Of a stretch of 8,651 nt of DNA, positions 1 to 5,771 are shown one piece after another. The stretch comes from Spirochaetaceae bacterium (GTDB lineage: Bacteria > Spirochaetota > Spirochaetia > SZUA-6 > RPPD01). The translations under genes and the position numbers were made by a program. The first letter of the stretch is position 1, and the number at the start of each line of letters is the position of its first letter. The stretch lies in contig RPPD01000063.1 in the NCBI GenBank assembly GCA_003818675.1, positions 1-8,651 on the forward strand, given 5' to 3'. Below the pieces are notes generated by a model. That model was not told the origin of the DNA, searched no databases, and was given only the letters and a program-made list of their open reading frames with translations.

Positions 1-82
1 CGCGAGGCTGCTTTTAAAATCCGCGATGGCCGCGAAACCTATCGTCGGCCTCGAGCGGGAGCGTTTTTTCGATACCTCATGA
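1..82 (+). CDS. possible 3' end of an unidentified upstream gene
   Basis: Reading from base 2, the plus strand is open to a TGA at 80-82 and would encode a tail ending in KPIVGLERERFFDTS. About 17 of its 26 third codon positions are G or C and its composition is protein-like, so I prefer it to the competing frame. That frame starts at base 1, is open to a TGA at 97-99, and is unusually arginine-rich. I do not recognise either peptide. The short length makes this tentative, and the segment could also be non-coding. If real, the gene lies about 155 bp upstream of argC on the same strand, and the separate argC control region argues against a tight operon. Confidence 0.3.
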   Translation, partial: ARLLLKSAMAAKPIVGLERERFFDTS

Positions 83-90
83 AAATCATA

Positions 91-101
91 GGTCATTGAC
101 C
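91..101. repeat. short perfect inverted repeat
   Basis: GGTCA-T-TGACC is a perfect 5-bp inverted repeat with a one-base centre. Its right arm overlaps a TTGACC that could act as a -35 element, with a poor -10 candidate, TATTCT, at 121-126 (19-bp spacer). It could be an operator half-site pair, but a repeat this short can arise by chance. No function is assigned. Confidence 0.25.
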
Positions 102-186
102 CAGTATTATTTATGTAGGGTATTCTGTCAATAAAACAGGCAGCGGGATAATCCGGCCGGAACGGATAAAAAAAATCTGCGACTGC

Positions 187-216
187 TTGCATAAATATAC
201 AGCATTGATGTATATT
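187..216 (+). promoter_or_regulatory. candidate argC promoter
   Basis: The best sigma70-type match upstream of argC is TTGCAT at 187-192 (three of six -35 bases), an 18-bp spacer, and TATATT at 211-216 (five of six -10 bases). Transcription would begin near 222-224, leaving a leader of about 16 nt that holds the ribosome binding site. The -35 lies over the first ARG box and the -10 inside the second, so bound ArgR would block RNA polymerase. Another -10 match, TATACT at 217-222, has no matching -35. AT-rich operator sequence easily mimics -10 elements, so the exact start is uncertain. Confidence 0.4.
188..201. promoter_or_regulatory. ARG box 1 (probable ArgR operator)
   Basis: TGCATAAATATACA matches the known ARG-box core (TGAAT, four A/T bases, ATTCA) at 12 of 14 positions. 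ARG boxes bind the arginine repressor ArgR (AhrC in Bacillus), a hexamer that uses arginine as corepressor. This box is followed 21 bp later, centre to centre, by a second one and lies directly upstream of argC. Together with that box it forms a perfect 11-bp inverted repeat (191-201 against 209-219, 7-nt loop). The match, spacing and location agree. The regulator gene itself is not in the window. Confidence 0.72.
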
Positions 217-222
217 TATACT
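209..222. promoter_or_regulatory. ARG box 2 (probable ArgR operator)
   Basis: TGTATATTTATACT matches the ARG-box core at 11 of 14 positions. Extended to 18 bp, the two boxes occupy 186-203 and 207-224, separated by 3 bp. This is the arrangement known from enterobacterial arginine promoters, where one ArgR hexamer spans two boxes on the same helix face. The box ends four bases before the argC Shine-Dalgarno, so bound repressor would sit over the -10 region and transcription start. Confidence 0.68.
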
Positions 223-225
223 AAC

Positions 226-230
226 AGGAG
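226..230 (+). promoter_or_regulatory. ribosome binding site of argC
   Basis: AGGAG lies 8 nt before the ATG at 239 and supports that start. Translation from it gives at once the conserved ArgC N-terminus with its VDGQEGTTG nucleotide-binding loop. Confidence 0.8.
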
Positions 231-238
231 TTATCAGG

Positions 239-1201
239 ATGAGGAAATACAGGATTTTTGTGGACGGCCAGGAAGGCACCACCGGGATAGAAATTGCCGA
301 GCGGCTCGCCATCCATCCGGCGGTGGAAGTCATTTCCATAGACCCGGAAAAGCGGAAAGACCCGGCGGAACGCCGAAAACTCCTGAACGCCTCGGATTTG
401 TCCTTTCTCTGTCTGCCTGATGATGCGGCGCGGGAATCTGTTTCGCTTGTGACCAATAAAGAGACCTGCATCATAGACGCGAGCACGGCCCACCGGGTGA
501 ATCCTGATTGGGTCTTCGGGCTCCCGGAACTGATATCCAGCCAGCGGGCGGCAATAGCCGCATCAAAACGCGTTTCGGTTCCAGGATGCCATTCCTCGGC
601 ATTTATTCTTCCACTTGCCCCGCTCGTGGCAGAGGGAATCGTCCCGGCCGATTATCCCGTTTGCGCGCAGTCCATTACCGGGTACTCAGGCGCTGGAAAA
701 AAGATGATCGCCCAGTACACACAAAAGGGTCCGGACAGGGAGCTTCTGGACTGTCCCAGGCCATACGCCCTGACACTTCAGCACAAGCATCTTCCGGAAA
801 TGAAAACATACGCAGGCCTGGTCAATCCGCCTTTGTTCATGCCTGTTATATGCAATTACTACAAGGGGCTTGCGGTATCCATTCCGTTCTTTGTCCGCGA
901 ACTGCCCAAAAAAACCTCAGCGCAGGAGGTTCACGCGTTTCTCGAGCGCACTTACAAGGACGAGCAGTTTGTCCGCGTGATGCCGTTCGGCGGCTCCGAC
1001 ACCGAGGGAGCATTGCAGAACGGTTTTTTTGAAATACAGGCGTGCAACAACACGAACCGCGCCGATATTTTTGTTTTCGGCAATGCCGACCAGATTCTCA
1101 TCATCACCCGGCTGGACAACCTGGGCAAGGGCGCGTCCGGCGCCGCGGTCCAGTGCATGAACATCATGCTCGGTCTGCCCGAGGATACGGGACTCGCCTG
1201 A
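239..1201 (+). CDS. argC: N-acetyl-gamma-glutamyl-phosphate reductase (short, type 2 ArgC)
   Basis: This cytoplasmic enzyme reduces N-acetylglutamyl 5-phosphate to N-acetylglutamate 5-semialdehyde with NADPH, a mid-pathway step in ornithine and arginine synthesis. The 320-residue length and N-terminus are those of the short type 2 ArgC subfamily rather than the ~345-residue type 1 form. The Rossmann loop DGQEGTTG is at residues 9-16. The catalytic cysteine is C117 in VPGCHSSAF, and GYSGAGKK follows at about 148-155. HKHLPEM with the conserved active-site histidine lies at about 182-188, and the C-terminal NLGKGASGAAVQ signature at about 294-305. All key motifs are present, so it should be active. 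The ATG is supported by an AGGAG 8 nt upstream. Two ARG-box-like sites just upstream suggest arginine-dependent repression. No argJ, argB or argD follows, so the gene appears monocistronic here. Its local G+C is higher than that of the next gene. Confidence 0.95.
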   Translation: MRKYRIFVDGQEGTTGIEIAERLAIHPAVEVISIDPEKRKDPAERRKLLNASDLSFLCLPDDAARESVSLVTNKETCIIDASTAHRVNPDWVFGLPELISSQRAAIAASKRVSVPGCHSSAFILPLAPLVAEGIVPADYPVCAQSITGYSGAGKKMIAQYTQKGPDRELLDCPRPYALTLQHKHLPEMKTYAGLVNPPLFMPVICNYYKGLAVSIPFFVRELPKKTSAQEVHAFLERTYKDEQFVRVMPFGGSDTEGALQNGFFEIQACNNTNRADIFVFGNADQILIITRLDNLGKGASGAAVQCMNIMLGLPEDTGLA

Positions 1202-1213
1202 AGATACGGGGCT
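1184..1213. repeat. imperfect 11-nt direct repeat across the argC stop codon
   Basis: GATACGGGACT at 1184-1194 recurs as GATACGGGGCT at 1203-1213, a 19-bp offset with one mismatch. The first copy is in the last argC codons and the second is just after the TGA. It may be a small tandem duplication at the gene end. No function is evident. Confidence 0.35.
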
Positions 1214-1235
1214 GGTTGCGGAGTAGGAGGCAAAT

Positions 1236-1298
1236 ATGAAATGGCAGGGCAGTCAGAAGAGTGATTCTGCCTTGACATGCCTGAGGATAATAAAATAG
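1236..1298 (+). CDS. possible 20-codon small ORF in the argC-lipoprotein spacer
   Basis: An ATG at 1236 is preceded, 5 nt upstream, by a strong Shine-Dalgarno (GGAGG, 1226-1230). It opens a 20-codon frame (MKWQGSQKSDSALTCLRIIK) closed by TAG at 1296-1298. It starts 34 bases after the argC stop, so it could be translated from the argC transcript. There is no hydrophobic segment or regulatory codon run that would mark it as a toxin or an attenuation leader, and I do not recognise it. Its 3' end overlaps the candidate promoter of the next gene. The ribosome binding site is the only evidence for coding, so it could be a chance ORF. Confidence 0.25.
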   Translation: MKWQGSQKSDSALTCLRIIK

Positions 1299-1301
1299 TA
1301 T
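1272..1301 (+). promoter_or_regulatory. candidate promoter of the TPR lipoprotein gene
   Basis: A perfect TTGACA -35 at 1272-1277 is followed after 18 bp by TAGTAT (1296-1301, four of six -10 bases). AATAGT at 1294-1299 is an alternative with a 16-bp spacer. Transcription would start near 1308, leaving a leader of about 17 nt with the ribosome binding site at 1316-1320. The -35 is strong and the -10 weak. Confidence 0.45.
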
Positions 1302-1315
1302 GAGCAAAAATAAAA

Positions 1316-1320
1316 GAGGT
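1316..1320 (+). promoter_or_regulatory. ribosome binding site deciding a GTG start
   Basis: GAGGT ends 4 nt before the GTG at 1325. No in-frame ATG gives a complete signal peptide, and translation from this GTG gives a short basic N-region, a hydrophobic stretch and a lipobox. GTG is therefore the likely start. Confidence 0.65.
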
Positions 1321-1324
1321 CCAC

Positions 1325-2737
1325 GTGAAAAATATTCTTTTTATCCTGTCGAGTATCGTCTGCATTTTTGCATTAACAATTTCCTGCAGCGAGGTGAATG
1401 AAATCAAAGCCAAAATTGACGCATTAAAGCAGGAAAAATCCGGAACTGAATATTACAACAGCCTGCTTGAATTGGACCAGAATAACCCTGAAAAAGGGCT
1501 TATCAAATATGAGATAGGCAGCATGCTGCTTGCCTCTGGTGATCTGGAAAAAGCGGAACCGTATCTTAAAAAAGCGGAACAGCTTGTTCACACGCTATGG
1601 GATGATGCAGAAAAAAGCGATGTTTATTTTGCCCTTGGCGTATTGTCGCTGGAAAAAAAGGAATATGAACGCGCGGCTGAATATGCTGACAAGGCAATCG
1701 GTTTTCTGAAAGAAAAAAATGATCCTGTTGTTTTCATCAAGGCGCGCGCATATCACCTTCTGGGAAAGAAGGATGACTCCTTCAGGATTTATGACAGCAT
1801 GTGGAATGATAAACGCAGCGAGATGGCAAGACTGGACATGGATTATTATTTTTCCCAGCTCCAGGACAAAAAAAACAACACGCGCGCTCTGGACGTCCTG
1901 AATCTGTACCAGGAAAAATTTGAATATGTGGTTGGACAGGGCGTGCAGGCATCCGGTTTTTTTGAACAGACGGGCATGATAGACCAGGCGGTCTGTGCTG
2001 CTGTAATGGATCTGGAATATCTGTATTTCCAGGGCTCGGTTACAAAAAAGCAGGTACTGGAACGGCTGGATGAAATACGGAAGAAATTGGCGGACAGGCA
2101 ATTCAACCCAAAGGACCTTGGCGGGAGTATAATTACCGGTTTGATTTCCTATTATAATGGAGATTATGCCTCAGCTGCAAAAACCCTGTCAGCCAATGCG
2201 GTTTCGCATCATTTTTACCAGTATATCGTGCAGGCTTCGCTGATGGAGGCGGAGGGGGCCACTGTAGAAGGCCTTAAAAAATATGTTGAGGTTGAAAAAT
2301 ACTTCAAGACCCTTCAGGGATTCTACTATCATTTCTGGCGCGGGATGAAAAAAGGGCCTGGAGTGTACAATTATGATGTTGCAAAAGACGTTCTTGAAAA
2401 GTGCGTTCTTCTGGCCACAAATTCATCATCTGCAGCTGAAACCAGAATTGAAATTGGCAGGTTGCTTGGACTGGATGCGGCATCCGGAGCAAAACTGGTT
2501 CTTCCAACGGAATTGGAATACATGATAAAGCAGGTCATCCTTGGAGGGAGCGTCAAATCGCTTGATCGTGCAATAGACATGCTTTCTCTGCCTGACAATA
2601 TGTATACCATGCAGTCAACACTGATATTGCGTGAGCTGCAGAAAAAGATGCCAACAGTGAAAAGCTATCTTGTTGAAAAAAGAAACACATCGGCTGGCCG
2701 CTTGAAGGAACGACTGACGATGATCCTCGAGGGATGA
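1325..2737 (+). CDS. TPR-repeat lipoprotein of unknown function
   Basis: The 470-residue product starts at GTG with MKN, then a hydrophobic stretch (residues 4-20) ending in TISC. C21 is the likely lipidated cysteine. Thr at -3 departs from the usual Leu and fits the looser spirochaete-type lipobox, so the protein should be exported and membrane-anchored. Residues 22-40 are charged and helical. Roughly 58-91, 97-130 and 133-166 look like TPR helix pairs (for example YEIGSMLLASGDLEKAEPYL and YFALGVLSLEKKEYERAAEY). A fourth such unit may lie near 270-300 (LISYYNGDYASAAKTL). TPRs are protein-binding scaffolds and nothing catalytic is visible. I recognise no domain in the C-terminal half. It probably has its own promoter in the spacer after argC. 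It converges with the RND operon across a 16-bp gap. Its base composition is more A/T-rich than that of argC. A role in envelope assembly is possible but not shown. Confidence 0.8.
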   Translation: MKNILFILSSIVCIFALTISCSEVNEIKAKIDALKQEKSGTEYYNSLLELDQNNPEKGLIKYEIGSMLLASGDLEKAEPYLKKAEQLVHTLWDDAEKSDVYFALGVLSLEKKEYERAAEYADKAIGFLKEKNDPVVFIKARAYHLLGKKDDSFRIYDSMWNDKRSEMARLDMDYYFSQLQDKKNNTRALDVLNLYQEKFEYVVGQGVQASGFFEQTGMIDQAVCAAVMDLEYLYFQGSVTKKQVLERLDEIRKKLADRQFNPKDLGGSIITGLISYYNGDYASAAKTLSANAVSHHFYQYIVQASLMEAEGATVEGLKKYVEVEKYFKTLQGFYYHFWRGMKKGPGVYNYDVAKDVLEKCVLLATNSSSAAETRIEIGRLLGLDAASGAKLVLPTELEYMIKQVILGGSVKSLDRAIDMLSLPDNMYTMQSTLILRELQKKMPTVKSYLVEKRNTSAGRLKERLTMILEG

Positions 2738-2753
2738 GCATCGGGGATAAACA

Positions 2754-5700
2754 TTATTGTTGGAATGAAAGCGGTTTTAAAAGACGCGGAAACAGCGCGA
2801 TTACTGCCGGAACATAAATAAAAGACACAATCAGTGATCCTATAATCCCCCAGAAAACAACAAATGCAAGCGCGTTCATCATATTATTGCCCTGGGACCC
2901 CACAAGCATGAGGGGAAGGGCTCCAAGTATTGATGTGCCTGATGTAATGAGCAGGTCCTTGATTCTTTTTCTCAATGCAAATAAAACCGGAATTGCCGCC
3001 CTGTTTTTTGAATAATCCCTGTTATACAACAGCATATTCTCGCGTGTGAGGTCTGCAATCAGGAGGGTGTTGTTCACAGCAAGTCCTGCAAGCATTATAA
3101 GGCCTATTAAAATGGGAGTTGTCAATGTCTGACCGCTTAAAAAAAGTGCTATCAGCGGAAAAGCCAGGGAGATTGGAACTGTCGTACAGATGAGGAAGGG
3201 ACAAAGGAGAGACTCGGATTGGGCGGCGAGTATCATGTATATGAGAACAATCGCGAGCAACAGGACAAACCACATGGTTCTGAATTGTTCCGCCAATTTT
3301 GACGCTGATTTGTCAAGTTCAAATGCATAACCCTCTGGCAAAGAAATTTCTGCAAGAGTTTTTTTCATATGGCTGATTGCGCCATCAAGATCAAGATTTT
3401 TGGTATGGACAGTGAAAAAAACCGCACGCTGCCTGTTTTTTCTGTAAATCCTTGACTCTTCAAACTCCGCCTGCTTTCTGAAGGAGCCCAATTGTGTAAG
3501 GAACGCCAGGCGTGATTCTTCGAGGGGAAAGGCTGTTTCTTCCACAAGGTCAAGGGAAGACACTTGCTCCTCCTCGGCCATGACGCGAAGATCTATCTCG
3601 TGCCTGCCGTCGATCCATTTCTGGGCAACAGGCCCGTGTATGTTCCATCTGAGAAAATTGGCTATGGACGAGGCGGTAAGACCGGCGTTGAATGCCTTCT
3701 CATGATCAACATCAAAAGTATGAACGGGCGGCCCATCCTTGAAGTGAAGCACAACCTGATCAACCCATGGAAGTTCCTGAAGCATATGGGCCGTGCTTTT
3801 GGCAAGCTCCTGCAGCCTGCGGTTGTCATCTCCCATGACGGCAATTTCCAGCTTTTTGTCCAGGGGAGAGACAACCTCGGGGATGTATATGAAACTGTTT
3901 GGAATTCTCAGTCCAAATGACTTTATGGATTCTTCAAGATTCTCCTTGGACAGTTTTGCCGGGTCAAACCTGATCATGATTTCGGCATTTCCGAATTTGG
4001 CATTTGTTTCTATTCTTTCAACGCCTTGAATTGTCAGAATCATGTCTGAAAGCAGTTTTGATTTTTTGTCCGATGCCGCAACCGAGGTTCCGCTTTCATA
4101 TTCCGCGTGGACAAACACGGAATCCTCATCCCTGATTGAGGAAAGATCCTTTCCAATGAAGGTGACAATCACGCCCGCTGCGACCAGAATACAGAGAGAT
4201 ATCCCGAGGCAGAAAACCGGATGATCTATCACTTTTTTTCCGCTGCCGTAGAGAATCCTGTAAAAAAAGCGGAATGAAATTCTAGAGAATAATTTGCGCT
4301 TCCCGGGAGGATTTGACAGATTGTTGTTCAGAAGGTAAAAGGGCGGTACAAAAAATATGGTAAGGCTGATTGTAATGGCCATCATGATCCCCACTGAAAT
4401 TGAGACCGAACGGATTCCTTCAGTCAGGTTCCCGAGAAAAAAGAGCGGAATCAATACTACAATTGTCGTTAACACGGAGGAGATAAGCGATGGAATGACT
4501 TCCATGAATGCCTTGACAACAGCCTCAAGATTATTGCCGCTCTTTCTGGTTTTGCACGCTTCTGTGAGGACAATCGCGCTGTCAACGACATTGCCTATGC
4601 CGACTGCAATTCCGGCAAGAATAAATGCATCAAGGCTGATTTTCATGATTCCAAGGACCCCAATGGTGAGCAGGGTCACAACAGGCAAAAGAATTGACAA
4701 TATCAGAATTTGCCTGATGGATCCGGTTGAAAATGCGAGAATGAGGATGACCAGGATCATCCCTTCAATAATTGCATTGATGACCTGCATTATTGAGTCT
4801 TCTATTTTTTTTCCTGAATCAAGGAGTGTATCTGTCTGAAAACCGGCGCTGTTCCAGCGCACTGTTTCCGCGCGCAGGTTTTGTGAAAGGTTGACAAGGT
4901 TCGCGGATCCCGAGCTTTGGATGTAAATAATGACCTGTTGCTCTCCATTGACGCGGCTGATGCTGTCTTTTTCACGGGCCTGGAATGAAATGTCCGCATA
5001 AAGCCCGAGCTTCTGCTGGCCGGCGTCAGGAATTGTAATCATGAGATTTTTCAAAGCATCAATGGTTTCCAGTCTTCCCTGCATCACAATCGGGAAGGAG
5101 TCCCTGATGTCGCTGATTTTGCCAAGGGGAAGGAGAACATCCGACTCGCGGATAATGGAGGCGATTTTTGCCGGAGACAGACCGGCGCTTGCCGCGCGTT
5201 GGGGATTCAGTGTGACATGAATTTCCCTGGTTTCTCCGCCGCCAATTTCTATTTCCCCGGTGCCATCGATCCTCTCGTAACTGCTTTTCACTTCCTTTTC
5301 AATAAACTGGCTCAATTGTTCCCGGTTCATGTTTCCAGATTTGAATGCGACAATGAAAACGGGCCGTTTGTCCATGCTGCTTGAAACAATAACGGGTTTT
5401 TGAACCGCTGAGGGAAGGCGGCTGTACACCCTTTCCACTGCATCCCGCAGGGAAAGGTATACCTCGTTTGCCGTTTCAACTTTTGGAACAGTGACATCAA
5501 CCCTGGACTTGCTGTATTCGGATGTTGATGTCACCTCTTCAATGCCAGGGATTACGGAGATGGCGTTTTCAAGGGGTTGGGTGATATCGCGTTCTATCCT
5601 GCCTGCGTCAACGCCATAATAATTGATTATTACAGAGTAGGCTGCTGTCCCGGAACCCGCTGAAGGTCCAATGCGTATGTCAAAAAGAACAACCATTGCT

Positions 5701-5771
5701 ATGGAGACAAAGACGAGCAGAATCATTGCCGCGGCTACAGGACGCTTTATCCATGAAAGGAAAAAGTTCAC
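2754..5771 (-). CDS. RND efflux permease, HAE1/AcrB-like (second of a tandem pair)
   Basis: This is a complete 1005-residue inner-membrane transporter of the RND superfamily, which exports drugs, lipophilic compounds or metabolites using ion flow. TM1 is at about 12-31, the first periplasmic porter/docking loop at about 32-330, TM2-6 at about 330-485, TM7 at about 518-540, the second loop at about 541-825, and TM8-12 at about 828-1000. The TM4 relay motif is GNVVDSAIVL. D397 aligns with AcrB D407, while Ser replaces D408. In TM10, N900 (LAVNNTLL) stands where AcrB has K940, and in TM11 K938 aligns with AcrB R971. Such variants are common in HAE1-type permeases outside the AcrB group. The GTG start overlaps the previous gene's TGA as GTGA and has an AGGAG 6 nt upstream, so translation is probably coupled. 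The pairing suggests a heteromeric pump like MdtBC. The substrate cannot be inferred. Confidence 0.9.
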   Translation of the reverse strand: MNFFLSWIKRPVAAAMILLVFVSIAMVVLFDIRIGPSAGSGTAAYSVIINYYGVDAGRIERDITQPLENAISVIPGIEEVTSTSEYSKSRVDVTVPKVETANEVYLSLRDAVERVYSRLPSAVQKPVIVSSSMDKRPVFIVAFKSGNMNREQLSQFIEKEVKSSYERIDGTGEIEIGGGETREIHVTLNPQRAASAGLSPAKIASIIRESDVLLPLGKISDIRDSFPIVMQGRLETIDALKNLMITIPDAGQQKLGLYADISFQAREKDSISRVNGEQQVIIYIQSSGSANLVNLSQNLRAETVRWNSAGFQTDTLLDSGKKIEDSIMQVINAIIEGMILVILILAFSTGSIRQILILSILLPVVTLLTIGVLGIMKISLDAFILAGIAVGIGNVVDSAIVLTEACKTRKSGNNLEAVVKAFMEVIPSLISSVLTTIVVLIPLFFLGNLTEGIRSVSISVGIMMAITISLTIFFVPPFYLLNNNLSNPPGKRKLFSRISFRFFYRILYGSGKKVIDHPVFCLGISLCILVAAGVIVTFIGKDLSSIRDEDSVFVHAEYESGTSVAASDKKSKLLSDMILTIQGVERIETNAKFGNAEIMIRFDPAKLSKENLEESIKSFGLRIPNSFIYIPEVVSPLDKKLEIAVMGDDNRRLQELAKSTAHMLQELPWVDQVVLHFKDGPPVHTFDVDHEKAFNAGLTASSIANFLRWNIHGPVAQKWIDGRHEIDLRVMAEEEQVSSLDLVEETAFPLEESRLAFLTQLGSFRKQAEFEESRIYRKNRQRAVFFTVHTKNLDLDGAISHMKKTLAEISLPEGYAFELDKSASKLAEQFRTMWFVLLLAIVLIYMILAAQSESLLCPFLICTTVPISLAFPLIALFLSGQTLTTPILIGLIMLAGLAVNNTLLIADLTRENMLLYNRDYSKNRAAIPVLFALRKRIKDLLITSGTSILGALPLMLVGSQGNNMMNALAFVVFWGIIGSLIVSFIYVPAVIALFPRLLKPLSFQQ
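5768..5771 (-). other. GTGA stop/start overlap between the two permease genes
   Basis: On the minus strand the bases read GTGA: TGA ends the upstream permease and GTG starts the downstream one. This 4-base overlap is a standard sign of translational coupling and of a fixed ratio between two subunits. Confidence 0.85.

Noticed and set aside
150..178. GC-rich palindrome (TCCGGCCGGA) next to an A-run, considered as a terminator
   Set aside because: On the plus strand the hairpin is followed by A residues, and on the minus strand the T-run precedes the hairpin, so neither orientation gives an intrinsic terminator.
1300..1401. 33-codon ORF overlapping the lipoprotein start in another frame
   Set aside because: It has no well-placed Shine-Dalgarno and overlaps the signal-peptide coding sequence, whose frame gives a coherent lipoprotein.
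952..1413. 153-codon minus-strand ORF across the argC end and the spacer
   Set aside because: It overlaps the conserved argC C-terminus and the lipoprotein signal peptide on the other strand, and shows no domain or convincing ribosome binding site.
4357..4839. 160-codon plus-strand ORF opposite the second permease
   Set aside because: It mirrors the TM2-TM6 coding region. Its hydrophobic, Met/Ile/Thr-rich composition comes from the complement of membrane-segment codons.
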